This document shows, in pieces, positions 1-9,934 of a stretch of DNA of 64,000 nucleotides (position 1 is the stretch's first letter; each line of letters opens with the position of its first letter). A program made the translations under genes and the position numbers. The notes beneath the pieces were generated by a model. That model worked only from the letters and a program-made list of their open reading frames with translations. It was not told the DNA's origin and searched no databases. The stretch is from Nemertoderma westbladi (Eukaryota > Xenacoelomorpha > Nemertodermatida > Nemertodermatidae): assembly GCA_032718475.1 (NCBI GenBank), contig JAUCBJ010000116.1:1-64000 (forward strand). Direction: 5' to 3'.

Positions 1-523
1 AGGGATCCCGATTTATCCGATGTGGTATTTAGTCCACGCGTCCCCGCCGTGTATAAGAGTGAAATAAAGATAACTGAGTTCTGAAGTTCGGTGTATAATA
101 ATAGGTTATAGGATATAGATATATTGTGAATTATACGGCAGGCGGGATACGGTAACTAAAGTCCCGTGATCCCCTAACTAAACTAATTGGCTGTACCCTA
201 CGCTAGCACTGCTGCACTGAGATAACTGAATCACTGATTAATAGGTTATTGGTTATATTGCACGGTGGCCTTACTGCTACTCAATCGATGCTATTCCCCC
301 CCTCTGATTGGTTAATACCCTTGTTGGCGCCCCGTGGAGTATTCCCGTTCACTCCACCTGTTCTCTCTGGGTTAGGGGTTTGGCCCCTGACCCTCTATTG
401 TGTGCTTCCTTCCCACTCTTATTGGGATGGCACGAGTTGGTTAATTGCCAAATCTCGTGGCTCCCAATATTGCTTATCGGCTTACAACTTTATGGGGTGT
501 TGGCGGGATTGAATAAGCTAACA
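1..523 (-). repeat. 3' LTR of BEL element B (last ~16 bp beyond window)
   Basis: Positions 1-523 match 21316-21838 without gaps and with one mismatch. The minus-strand LTR starts TGTTAGC at 523. A polypurine tract lies immediately upstream in the element's sense, which identifies this as the 3' LTR. The paired copy probably extends to 21300, where it ends in ACA, so roughly 16 bp should lie left of base 1. Confidence 0.9.
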
Positions 524-532
524 CTCCCCCCC
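524..532 (-). promoter_or_regulatory. Polypurine tract of element B
   Basis: On the minus strand this reads GGGGGGGAG and abuts the TGTTAGC start of the 3' LTR. In LTR retrotransposons this tract primes plus-strand DNA synthesis. The position and purine content are seen; the function is inferred. Confidence 0.75.
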
Positions 533-561
533 ATGCTATCTTCCCGGTAAGAAGATAGCAT
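533..561. repeat. Perfect inverted repeat next to the polypurine tract
   Basis: ATGCTATCTT at 533-542 is repeated inverted as AAGATAGCAT at 552-561, giving a 10-bp perfect stem with a 9-base loop. It starts at the base next to the polypurine tract of element B. Confidence 0.85.
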
Positions 562-1232
562 CAACCAAAAAGTGCGTTACAATCCCGCTGGATCCCGATC
601 TACTATCGGGTGTGGGGTGGAATTCTTTTCTCTCGGGGTCGGCTTTCCAGGCCGCCCCCTATGGGTATGATAATGCTACCCTGTGTGCCTGGCGTCTCAT
701 GTCGGGCCGATCGCGCTCACCTCCCACGCAACTTTTGTTTCCCCAACATTTTCGCCCCATCTCACCTTCACTCTCACCCTAACTCTCTCATACCCCCGGG
801 CCTCCTCGTCCCTTACTCAGCCTCTCATTCCCCCCCCCCCCCCACACTAGAATTGCGTTCGCACTCTCTCCGCACTTCGCACTCTTATTCCGATTCTCAA
901 CTCCACTTTGACTGTTTTATCTCTCCTGACGAACCTCCCCCCCCTCTCGTGCCGTCGCACTCAAGAAGCGTGAAATTGTCAGTTGTCTCGTCCATAGTGC
1001 CATAGTCAATTGTCCCCCAGTCCCAGTAGCTAATTGAGAAAGGTTGTATGACTATAGTACTTACTCCAAACGTATGTATTTTACTGCTAATCACTACGTA
1101 CGTACATACAAATTGCACTTATATGATTATTTGCATTAATTAAATTTATACTTAATAGTTCGTACGTTACATGCGGCGCCTTCCAGGCGCGCCACTTCCC
1201 AGTCTCAGTCTCATTCCCTCGTCTCCGGGAAC
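562..1232. other. Non-coding 3' segment of element B
   Basis: This lies between the stop of ORF X and the polypurine tract. It is pyrimidine-rich on the plus strand, with a run of 14 C at 830-843. I see no gene; the short reading frames here are low-complexity. Confidence 0.6.
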
Positions 1233-2927
1233 TTATCTGTTCCTCCTCACGTCCTCTTCCCTGGCCCGTTTCTTGGTTATCACCGCTCCTCTGGCATCAT
1301 CCGCTTTCTGCTTCCGGACCTTCGCTGCCACTTCCTTGCTGATCCCGGTCGTCGGCTCCTTGGGCGCTGGTGTTATTAATGCCCGATACCGCTTCGCCGG
1401 TGGCCCCTCAGAATGGCCTGGTTGTTTCCCTCGTGTGGCGTCCCATAGGATCATCTTCATTGCCTTTGGTACGTGTTCCGCCAAGAAATCCCTAAACTCC
1501 CTCCGGTTCTCTGGTGTCCACCTGTCCAGGTACCGTTGCGTGTTCATAACTCCGGCGAACGATGCCGCCGTTGCTACCTCTTGATAGGTAAACGGTAACC
1601 TTCGCTTTATGATTTCCATGTGGGTCTCCTGGTTTATGAGGAAGAAACCCCACTTGAACTCTTGGGCCTTCATGCGCTGGCGCGTCATGGCCCCGACGTC
1701 GGCCCACTCCTCGAACCTCGTGAACTTCTCCTCGTCGCTCATCCAGTCGCACTCGCGTCCGTAGTGCCCCCGAAAGTGGCACTTTGGACATCGGTTATGC
1801 AACCGTGGACACGCCCCCATCCTGTGACTTGGTTCTCTACAGTAGAGACAAAAGGTTCCCCGTTGGAACCGGTATAGGCAGCTGCTTTCCTGATGGGTCT
1901 GTCTCCCACAGTAGTCGCAGCCGAGTACCAATGTCTCCCGTCCCACCTCGTCCTTCGTCCCAAGCGATCTCCGCGGTCTATGGAGTCGCTGGTAGGCAAA
2001 CTTCTCCACGTTGCTCTCCCTGTTTACGTCGATCTCTCCGCCCCTCTCGGGCATCGTCTCCCCGAATACTATCCGTGGTGCCGTCCCCGGTTGCTCGCCC
2101 AACCTGATGGTGCTCCCCGCGAAATCCATCGCCGGCCCCTCGTGCACCCAGGTCCGCTTGCCGGATCTGTTCCAGAAGGCCCTCGCCCCACTGGCCGTCA
2201 CCACCCTTCCGCCAACCCAGTCCGTGTCCGAGTGGCCTATCCTTTCGATGGGCGGCATCTCTCCGAACTCGTCGTCGTCGTCCTCCTCTTCTGGTAGTGT
2301 CTCCAATCCCGGTATCCCGATGGATCCACTATGTCCCTTCCCGCCTTGGCTCTCGCCCGTAGCTCTCCATCCCTCTAGCTCCCTTAACTTCCTTGGCGGT
2401 TGGTCGCCCTCGGCGCCCGCTGGTATGGGCATCGCGTGCAACCCCGACGTCGACTGTTTCGGCGATCCCACCGTCCATCCCAATTCTCGCCCTAGAGACT
2501 CCCCCGAACTCCCCGACGAAGTCCAATGAGGTTCGTCTAGGCCCGCCTGTTCCTCGAAGCCATAACTCTGTGTCCTGGCCTCCTCTTCCCTCTCCTCTGC
2601 TTCTATCCTCTCCCGTCTAGCGACTTCTTCCAGTCGCTTTGCTTCCCGTCTATCCATCTCTAGCTGCTCCCATCTCTGATACGGTGTATCTGTCTCCCCA
2701 TCTACCAGATGTCGGCTGTTGTAGGACACCGACTCGCCCTTCAGCCCCGGGTGGTCTACCAGACCGTCAAAGGCCGTCTTAAAGGCTCTCCTGTAGCTTA
2801 GGGGTGATCCCGATAACAGAAATGCCCCTGGTTCCCTTTCGATAACTACGGTCATGAATAAGTTAAGCAAACTTATCATCATCCAGTCCTCCTGCAGGAT
2901 ATATCGCTTCTGATATACCTTTATATC
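1233..2927 (-). pseudogene. ORF X, C-terminal two thirds, cut by element A
   Basis: An uninterrupted minus-strand frame ends with TAA at 1233-1235. Its first ~27 codons (3008-2928) are read from the LTR of element A and are not original. The genuine part runs from the motif IKVYQKRYILQEDW to the stop, about 565 codons. It contains a Glu/Arg-rich, probably helical stretch, an acidic EEEDDDDEFGE patch, and three CX2CX4HX4C zinc knuckles (CDYCGRQTHQESSC, CLYCREPSHRMGAC, CPKCHFRGHYGREC), then a basic tail. The knuckles suggest nucleic-acid binding. The N-terminal third survives at 9931-11538, and the two copies overlap over about 755 bp with very few differences. Joined conceptually the protein would be about 850 residues. 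It is not a typical env: I see no signal peptide or membrane anchor. Family unknown. Confidence 0.7.
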
Positions 2928-3456
2928 TGTTAGCTTATCCAATTCCGCTAACACAAACCCATAGAGTGAGCCATAAAGCAATATTGGGAGCACGAGGTTG
3001 ATTACCAATCAACCTCGTGTCAGCCCAGTAAACGGGGACAATAGGCCCCAAAGGAGACACACACAATAGGGGTCAGGGGCCAAACCCCTAACCGAGAGAG
3101 AACACAGGGAGTGAAGGGAAACACTCCAAAGGGTGCCAACAGGGATATCAACCAATCAGAGGGGGGAAAGGCATCGATTGAGTAGCAATAAGGCCACCGT
3201 GCAATATAACCAGTAACCTGTAATCATTCATTCAGTTTACTCAGTCAGATCAGTAGGGTGGAACGGGGACTTCTGTCACCGTCCGCTACCGCCATTATAT
3301 ATTACCTGTTGTGTCATACTATACTATATCAACTATCAGACTATTATACCTTTATACATATTACCCAACATCAGAACTCTTTTACCTTTCACACACGGCG
3401 GGGACGCGTGGATAGAAAACCCAACGGATAAACCGGGATCCGTAGATCCCGTCACA
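2928..3456 (+). repeat. 5' LTR of element A
   Basis: It starts TGTTAGC and ends near CCCGTCACA, like the LTR of B, with which it shares several blocks (the TATTGGGAGC segment, the GGGGCCAAACCCCTAACC segment, the ATCGATTGAGTAGCAATAAGG segment and GGCGGGGACGCGTGGA). The middle is divergent, so A and B are different subfamilies. The leader with the probable primer-binding site follows at 3457-3585. The exact 3' end is inferred from the ACA terminus. Confidence 0.7.
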
Positions 3457-3585
3457 GTGACAGAACTAGATCCGCCCAGCTGCCCTGACAGAGATAGAAT
3501 CCTAGCAGCTGCCCTAACAGTCTGACAGTGATAGAACTAGATCTAACCAACTGACAGACTGTGGCTGCCAGCTACCAAAGGCGAG

Positions 3586-4354
3586 ATGAGTCGAGAGAGA
3601 GGAACGACACCGCCGCGGACCCCGGACGACGATCTAACGATCCGCGAGGCCACGGCGAGACGATACGAACCCACGACGCCGGTCGATGCTACGCCGACCA
3701 CGTCGACGCCGGTTGACGCCACGTCGATAACGAGCAACCCGGCGAACCAAGATGTGGGGGGTCGTCTACGAGGAGAGAGCGAGTCGAGTAGAGGAGAGAG
3801 TGAGACGGGAGAGGAGAAAGACGAGTCGACGCGGAGCGAGGGTCGACATACCGATGTCACCGGCCAGCCACAGGCCGAGGGCGACGAGACGGCCCACCGG
3901 AACGGCAACGGTGGGGCCGCCGGTACGACGTCGGACCCGGAGAGATGGAGGGGAGGTCGGCGACGAGGATGTCGGGGTTTCTGATCGACTTCGACGAGCC
4001 TACGCCGCGACCCGGGAACAACTGAAGGAAGCTAGAGGAGGGGCTGAGATAGACCAGGTGAAGTTGAGGAGACGACTAGGTGAGTCGAACAGATACTTTG
4101 ATTACCTAGTGCGTTCTGGGCAGGGAGAACTGGCCGAGGAGAGAGCGAGAGGGGTTGCCTTCGAACTGTTTGGGCTATGGGAACGTAGGGGTATGGGGCC
4201 TGGTGTAGTGTACATAGGGCCATACTTAGTCGATGCCAGGGAAGTTAAGTTAGTGGGTTGGGCGGGACCGCACGAGGGCGAATCCGAGGTTAGCTCCGAG
4301 GATTCGGTCTCGTCGGTCAGCGAGGACCCCGGAAAGCGGGGGAAAGTTGAGTAG
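3586..4354 (+). pseudogene. Gag N-terminal region of element A, frameshifted
   Basis: The start ATG at 3586 gives MSRERGTTPPRTPDDDLTIR, parallel to MSESGETPTRTPDEDLTIRE of element B. The frame stops at 3984, but homology to B continues in the next frame (about 3870-4354, with the shared motif VRRRTRRDGGEVGDEDVGVS) and then in the third frame from 4347. That is two frame changes relative to a single Gag. The region is rich in Thr, Arg and Glu; no enzymatic motif is visible. It probably forms the N-terminal part of Gag. Either real decay or base-calling indels could explain the breaks. Confidence 0.65.
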
Positions 4355-7300
4355 GACGGAGGGGCGGCGGGAGTCCGTCGCAACCGATAAGTCTGCTACA
4401 TCCTCCGCAAAAGAAAGACGGGTGCGAGAGAGTGAACGCATGGCATATAAATTAAAAATGGAAGAATTAGAGTGGCGACTGAGGGGAAGGAAGGAGCAAG
4501 AGAGTGAACGCGAAGAGCGTGAGGCAAGAGAACAGAGCGTGCGGTACACGTACAGTACGTACAGCAACCGTACGGGCGAGGGGGGTAGTAGTAGTGCGTT
4601 AGGAAATATTGGTATTAATAGTACCGTAGTAAATAACCCTAATCCCTTTATTACAGGAAATATTTTACCCGGTAGTAGTAATTTAAGTTTAAATTCAAAT
4701 AATAATATTAATTCAAATATTCAGAATAATCAAAATAATTCAAATAATTCGAATAGCAATTTAAATTTTGAAAATAATAATAATTCTAACTTAAATAATT
4801 TAAATAATAATCCCGTTTCAAATTCTAATAATTTAATTGATTTAACAAATAATATTGGGAATGGTGCTATTAATATGAACGTGTCAGACGTGTATAGCCC
4901 GGCAGACGGCGGCCTGGTAGGCCACGTAGTTAGTAGGCAGGAAGTGGCGGGGTTGCGCCAACCCGACGGCGGCCTGGTAGGCCACGTAGTTGGTAGGCAG
5001 GAGGTAGCGGGGTTGAGCCAACCCGAGGTGGGCCTGGTAGGCCTCGCAGTAGTAGAGAGAGAGGCGGGGGTGAATAGACCCAGCCGTAGTAGAGATAGTG
5101 TGTCGACTAGAGAGGGGTGTAGAGACGAAGTAAGAGATATTGAAGTTAGAAGTAGCGGGTGGGGGGGGGCTACGGGCACCCCACCGCGAGAGATTAGTAG
5201 CGAGAGAGGGGGGGCAGAGAGTGTCCCACAGGCGTCAGCGGATAATGCGCGGGCCGAATTAGGTAAACCGCAACACCCGGCGACGGAGAGTAATAGGGGG
5301 ATTGCGAGTATCCCCAGCGGCGTGCGATCGAGCAGAGAGAGACAGGTTGACGTCGCGAGAGGGCGGGCGACGGAACGTCGAGCCCAGTCAGAAGAGAGAA
5401 GATTAGTAGAGTTTAATAGAGAGGTCGAAGATAGGAGAAGATTAGTAGAGTATAATAGAGAGGTCGAAGATAGAAGAAGATTAGCAGAGTTTAACCGAGA
5501 GGTCGAAGAGAGAAGAAAGGAAGATAATAGAAGAGTCGTTGCTAGGAGCAACCGGAGAGCGAGGACGGATAGCGAGCCGTCGATAGTAGAGATGGAGTTA
5601 GGGAGTCAGTGGGGTCGAACTTCGGGAGATTGCCGTCGCCCCGGAGAAACGCACCGCACGCCAAGAGAGGGGTACAGGATGTACCGATACGAAGACGAGA
5701 GCAGGATAGGGGATCGAAGGGAAGCTTCCCGACGTGATATAGCTGCCGATCGAGAGTACGGTAGTCGCGGGGAGATTCGAGATTCGAGAAGAATAAACTT
5801 CGATTCGGAAGGGCACATGCAGACTGCAGGACATACTGTAGGCCTTACTGCACATACTATTATAGGCCATGCTGGGAGAGATAGAGTAGGCGATAGGGTA
5901 GCGCGGACGACGGGATTAAACCCGGAAGTCGCGGAGTACATACCGGTAGGTAGGCAAGAAGTGAATAGGCCTATATCGGTACCGGTACAGCAGCATGACT
6001 ATAATTTCCAGGGACACAACATATATCCAGGGGAGGGGAGAGTTATTGTAGATAGATGTATGGGCCCCAATATATTAACATCAACCCCAGTACCAAACAT
6101 ACCGGTGGGGGGGGGACAGGGTGACATTCCCCCATCACAATATCAACAATATACCCCAATAGGAGCGAGAACATCGAACCCCTTGGACGAGAACAGATCA
6201 TGCGACACGGAAATATGGAGGGGGCCGTTACCCCCAATGATATATCCGACGCAACAAATAAAATCAACAACAGATAGGACGGACGGACCGCACCCAACAG
6301 GAGAAACTATACAACATCCATCGAACCCATTAGAAGCGCAAGCGATGGGAATGGCCACATTGATCGATGCGTTAAAAACTAGGATCGAGTTACCACCTGT
6401 GGAACCATTTAAATTCGATGGGAGTAGGCCGGAAGAATATCTACAGTTTCGGCGCATGTATAGTAACGAAATATTAAGTAAGAACTTGACGCAGGCGGAG
6501 TGCCTAAAATATCTGCAAGTATATACAGGAGGCCCAGCATACGACATCGTGAGGCAATACCAGGGCATCGAGGGCGGCTTCACGACAGCATGGCGGGCGT
6601 TAGATAGGGAGTACGGGCACCCAGCCAAGATCATCCGGCAAACCCTGAGAGGCATAACATCGGATGGCCTACAGGACAATCCCGTTAGCATAAGGACCTT
6701 TGCGAACAAGGTCGAGAAGGCGTTAATCGTGTTAAAGACGCTAGACGCACCATACGAACTCAACGCGTCTAACAACATCACCACGATAGCGCAGGCACTG
6801 CCGATCTGGTTACGAAGGAAGTGGAGGAAAATCGCTTTCTCCACACGGGAAGAGAAGGGTGTGGAACCGGGCCTAGAAGAGATGTCGAGCTTCTTGAACT
6901 ATGAAGCCGAACTAATAACAGACCCAGTCTATAGCGAGGATAGTTTGGGGAAGGCACCTAAGACCGAATACAACTGGCCTGAACCCGAATATAATCCGAC
7001 AGACCCATTCTCGGGAGTGGGACAATCACTACCACATGCGGCCACACAGGGGACTGCTAGTCCACAGTTAGCTGGTAGCAGGGCCACACCGTGGCGGGGA
7101 CAGAAAGAAAATAACACCATAAATAAACATAATCCCAATGTACCCAGTAGGCCGAATACAGACAACCAAAACACTAAATCGGTACATATAAACCTACGCG
7201 CGATACGTGAGGGACTATACAGGGAACGCTATGATCCAGGATTCGAATGTCAATTACATCGGGATGGAACACATAAGACCAGGAGTTGTAAGCACTGGCA

Positions 7301-8414
7301 AGCGTTGCCCAAACAAGATCGTATAGCCTACACAGACGCGAACGGACTATGTCATCGATGTGTGGTAGAAGGACACAGGTCCGGAGAGTGTAGAGAGACA
7401 GCAGTTAGAGAGTCCGAGACTGGAGGCCAGGCAATGGCCACAAGCACGACAGAAGAGGAGAAGAAGAGAAAAGTACTACTCGGGGTAGTACCAGTAAAGA
7501 TATCAGGAGAGGGCGGTCGATCAGTAACGACATTAATGCTGGTCGACAGCGGAGCAGCCTTCACGCTGGTGGAGAACTGGGTGGCCGAAGAGATAGGGCT
7601 AAAGACAAGGCCGAATAGAATGGCGGTGACTACCGTCTCGAGTAAAGATGAGGTCCTGGAGACGAGGGCGGGGCGGTGCAGGATAGCAGCGATTGCACCG
7701 GGATGCGACTATGGGGCGACGATCGACCCCATCCACGTCATCGAATCGATAAACATCAACGCCAGGCGACCAACCAACATTGAGGTCGAGCAGTATAGAT
7801 TCCTGGACGGTATCGATTTCTCAATACCAAAGGTGGACGTTAGGAAGGTGTCCATTATAGTAGGGATGGACTGCCCGACGGCCCACGAGAGAACGAAGAC
7901 GGTCTTCGGCGAAGACAGGCAGCGGGACCCGACGGCGATCCTCACGCCGTTCGGATGGACGCTTAGCGGCCCAGTTAAAACTAAGATCCCATGCAGTGTG
8001 ACAGAGACATCAGGGTGCATGTTACCAGGCACCGCAGACATAGAGGACGAAGATAAGAAGCCGGAGGAGATAGTAGAGCCAGATAGGGAGGTGACAGTAA
8101 GAAAGTGGGCAGAGGAGAGTAGGTTTCCCAGCAAGCATCGGTATGGAGATGAAGCGGAGCGGACGGCGAGGTGTCCGGAGGACAACACTCCAGAGGAGTG
8201 TCTGGAGGAGTGTCTGAGGAGTGTCAGAGGAGTGTCCGGAAGAGATGCCGGTCCGGTTTGGAGGCATACCGACAAGGGGGAAGTCGAGAAGGAAGGCAGG
8301 ATGGAAAGGAATAGGACTACTGTTCTGCCTGTTCTTTCACTTTCTATTCATTCTGCCGGCGGGAGACAACAAAGAAAGAGATGGCATTTTGATGCCAAGA
8401 GAGGACATAGTTAA
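4347..8414 (+). CDS. Gag-protease polyprotein of element A (no RT)
   Basis: An open frame of 1355 codons. In order: a charged helical segment; a 70-residue Asn-rich stretch (about residues 95-177); tandem GLVGHVV repeats; repeated REVEDRRRL-type segments near residues 350-390; a BEL/Pao capsid-like domain (about 660-830, including FKFDGSRPEEYLQFRRMY and ALDREYGHPAKIIRQTL); a Cys/His zinc-binding region around 965-1015 (CHRCVVEGHRSGEC); and an aspartic protease with the active-site motif LVDSGAAF near 1065 and IIVGMDC further on. The last ~125 residues are unlike B and include short repeats of a GAGGAGTGTCTG type. In B the same order runs on into RT, so here pol has been lost. The ATG may not be the true start, since Gag probably begins at 3586. 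Domain calls are firm; the C-terminus is unclear. Confidence 0.75.
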   Translation: MSRTEGRRESVATDKSATSSAKERRVRESERMAYKLKMEELEWRLRGRKEQESEREEREAREQSVRYTYSTYSNRTGEGGSSSALGNIGINSTVVNNPNPFITGNILPGSSNLSLNSNNNINSNIQNNQNNSNNSNSNLNFENNNNSNLNNLNNNPVSNSNNLIDLTNNIGNGAINMNVSDVYSPADGGLVGHVVSRQEVAGLRQPDGGLVGHVVGRQEVAGLSQPEVGLVGLAVVEREAGVNRPSRSRDSVSTREGCRDEVRDIEVRSSGWGGATGTPPREISSERGGAESVPQASADNARAELGKPQHPATESNRGIASIPSGVRSSRERQVDVARGRATERRAQSEERRLVEFNREVEDRRRLVEYNREVEDRRRLAEFNREVEERRKEDNRRVVARSNRRARTDSEPSIVEMELGSQWGRTSGDCRRPGETHRTPREGYRMYRYEDESRIGDRREASRRDIAADREYGSRGEIRDSRRINFDSEGHMQTAGHTVGLTAHTIIGHAGRDRVGDRVARTTGLNPEVAEYIPVGRQEVNRPISVPVQQHDYNFQGHNIYPGEGRVIVDRCMGPNILTSTPVPNIPVGGGQGDIPPSQYQQYTPIGARTSNPLDENRSCDTEIWRGPLPPMIYPTQQIKSTTDRTDGPHPTGETIQHPSNPLEAQAMGMATLIDALKTRIELPPVEPFKFDGSRPEEYLQFRRMYSNEILSKNLTQAECLKYLQVYTGGPAYDIVRQYQGIEGGFTTAWRALDREYGHPAKIIRQTLRGITSDGLQDNPVSIRTFANKVEKALIVLKTLDAPYELNASNNITTIAQALPIWLRRKWRKIAFSTREEKGVEPGLEEMSSFLNYEAELITDPVYSEDSLGKAPKTEYNWPEPEYNPTDPFSGVGQSLPHAATQGTASPQLAGSRATPWRGQKENNTINKHNPNVPSRPNTDNQNTKSVHINLRAIREGLYRERYDPGFECQLHRDGTHKTRSCKHWQALPKQDRIAYTDANGLCHRCVVEGHRSGECRETAVRESETGGQAMATSTTEEEKKRKVLLGVVPVKISGEGGRSVTTLMLVDSGAAFTLVENWVAEEIGLKTRPNRMAVTTVSSKDEVLETRAGRCRIAAIAPGCDYGATIDPIHVIESININARRPTNIEVEQYRFLDGIDFSIPKVDVRKVSIIVGMDCPTAHERTKTVFGEDRQRDPTAILTPFGWTLSGPVKTKIPCSVTETSGCMLPGTADIEDEDKKPEEIVEPDREVTVRKWAEESRFPSKHRYGDEAERTARCPEDNTPEECLEECLRSVRGVSGRDAGPVWRHTDKGEVEKEGRMERNRTTVLPVLSLSIHSAGGRQQRKRWHFDAKRGHS
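4908..5055 (+). repeat. ~60-bp tandem repeat in Gag of element A
   Basis: About two and a half copies of a 60-bp unit encoding GLVGHVVxRQEVAGLxQP. A related array lies in Gag of element B at about 19122-19270 on the minus strand, with more copies, so copy number differs between subfamilies. Confidence 0.75.
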
Positions 8415-8740
8415 GAAGGCGGTGGAGAGACCCGATTTTGGGGTGGTAAAGGGGGAGAGCCAATTCCAGATGAGTTGGAGTTGGCGAGGAAAGTGGGTGG
8501 AAAGATAAGAGGACGCGCAGGGGGACAGCGGGACAGTGCCTCATGGAAGAATCGATGGAAGATCGAGGGGCAGCTTAGAGTTTAGTCGTCCAATATTTGG
8601 ACTGAGGGGGGTGGGAATGAGGGCGAGACGCCCTTCCCACAAGAAATTAATTATTTAATTAAAAATAAAAATAAATAATAATAAATAATTAAATAATTAA
8701 AATAATAGTTAGTAGAAGTAAGAGGTAGTTCGAAGATAGG
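8415..8740. other. Deletion junction and post-pol block of element A
   Basis: From 8571 the sequence (GTTTAGTCGTCCAA, then a GGACTGAGGGGGGTGGGA stretch and GGGCGAGACGCCCTTCCCACA) matches the segment just after the integrase stop of element B. This marks the edge of the pol deletion. An AT-rich stretch of TTAAT/AATAA repeats follows at 8645-8706. No gene is seen. Confidence 0.65.
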
Positions 8741-9503
8741 AGAGTAGAGATAGAAGGCGGCGGGGCAAGGGAGTGTGGCATATTGTCATGCCACGAGTAG
8801 TAGTAGTGGGGTTGTGGGCACCGTAAGCGCCACGTAGAAGGAGAGTAGGTTAGAAGGCGGCGGGGTAAGGGAGTCTGGCATATTGTCATGCCACGAGTAG
8901 TAGTAGGGGGGTCGTGGGCACCGGAAGCGCCACGTAGAAAGTAGTAGGAGAGAGTGGTTGTGGGCACCGGAAGCGCCACGTAGAAAGTAGTAGGAGAGAG
9001 TGGTTGTGGGCACCGCAAGCGCCACGTAGATAGAGGTATTAGTTGAGGTGGAGATGTAGATAGAATGTTAGAGGTAGTAGAGAGGGCACATAGGGTGCCA
9101 GAGAGTAGAGTAGTAGAGAGGGCACATAGGGTGCCAGGTAGTAGAGTTAGAGTGTTAGAGGTAGTAGAGAGGGCACATAGGGTGCCAGAGTAGTAGAGAG
9201 GGCACATAGGGTGCCAGGTAGTAGAGTAGTAGAGGGTAGAGAGTAGAGTGGTTGTGGGCACCACAAGCGCCACGTAGATAGAGGGTTTTAGTTAAAGTAG
9301 TAGTAGAGTGGTTGTGGGCACCGTTAGCGCCACGTAGATGGAGGTAGAGTTAGTAAGAGGGTACATAGTACCAGTTGTGGTTGTGGGCACCGTTAGCGCC
9401 ACGTAGATGGAGAAAAGAGTTAGTAAGAGGGTATGTAGTACCGGTTGTGGTTGTGGGCACCGTTAGCGCCACGTAGATAGAGTTAGCAGAAAGTTAGAGG
9501 GTT
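8741..9503 (+). repeat. Hairpin-rich minisatellite of element A
   Basis: Several interleaved short repeats: GTTGTGGGCACCG..AGCGCCACGTAG (about 8 copies, an imperfect palindrome), GAGGGCACATAGGGTGCCAG (4 copies, stem GGCAC/GTGCC), and a longer GGCATATTGTCATGCCACGAG unit (2 copies). The position matches the 12030-12635 minisatellite of element B, but the unit sequence is different. Confidence 0.75.
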
Positions 9504-9643
9504 TTCCCGCCTGCCGTATAATTCACAATATATCTATATCCTATAACCTATTATTATACACCGAACTTCAGAACTCAGTTATCTTTATTTCACTCTTATA
9601 CACGGCGGGGACGCGTGGACTAAATACCACATCGGATAAACCG
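9504..9643 (+). repeat. Partial LTR of B type in plus orientation
   Basis: This matches the reverse complement of about 9-146 of the left LTR, that is the last quarter of a B-type LTR in plus sense. It lies where the 3' LTR of element A should be, but lacks the TGTTAGC start and most of the LTR. Confidence 0.8.
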
Positions 9644-9648
9644 AAGAA

Positions 9649-9934
9649 GGAGAAGTTTGCCTACCAGCGACTCCATAGACCGCGGAGATCGCTTGGGACG
9701 AAGGACGAGGTGGGACGGGAGACATTGGTACTCGGCTGCGACTACTGTGGGAGACAGACCCATCAGGAAAGCAGCTGCCTATACCGGTTCCAACGGGGAA
9801 CCTTTTGTCTCTACTGTAGAGAACCAAGTCACAGGATGGGGGCGTGTCCACGGTTGCATAACCGATGTCCAAAGTGCCACTTTCGGGGGCACTACGGACG
9901 CGAGTGCGACTGGATGAGCGACGAGGAGAAGTTC
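9649..9934 (+). pseudogene. Inverted fragment of ORF X (zinc knuckles)
   Basis: In plus orientation it encodes EKFAYQRLHRPRRSLG and all three CCHC knuckles, ending at SDEEKF. This is the reverse complement of about 1733-2020. At 9931-9934 the shared bases GTTC join it to ORF X in the opposite orientation. Confidence 0.85.

Larger units (their letters stand above)
2928..9506 (+). mobile_element. BEL/Pao element A, non-autonomous (gag-protease only), inserted in ORF X
   Basis: The 5' LTR begins TGTTAGC at 2928 directly after ORF X sequence, in the opposite orientation to element B. Gag is homologous to that of B. The frame ends after the protease, and the sequence at 8571-8636 then matches the block that follows the integrase stop in B (about 12670-12735), so RT, RNase H and integrase are absent. 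The element's own 3' LTR is missing: instead a partial LTR of the B type starts at 9504. ORF X without the insertion reads CTTTATCGCTCC at 10681, so the target site lay at or next to TTATC. Confidence 0.75.

Noticed and set aside
4730-5551. Minus-strand frame opposite Gag of element A
   Set aside because: It mirrors the low-complexity Gag sequence (Leu/Ser-rich) and has no independent support; the same holds for frames opposite pol at 13000-17940.
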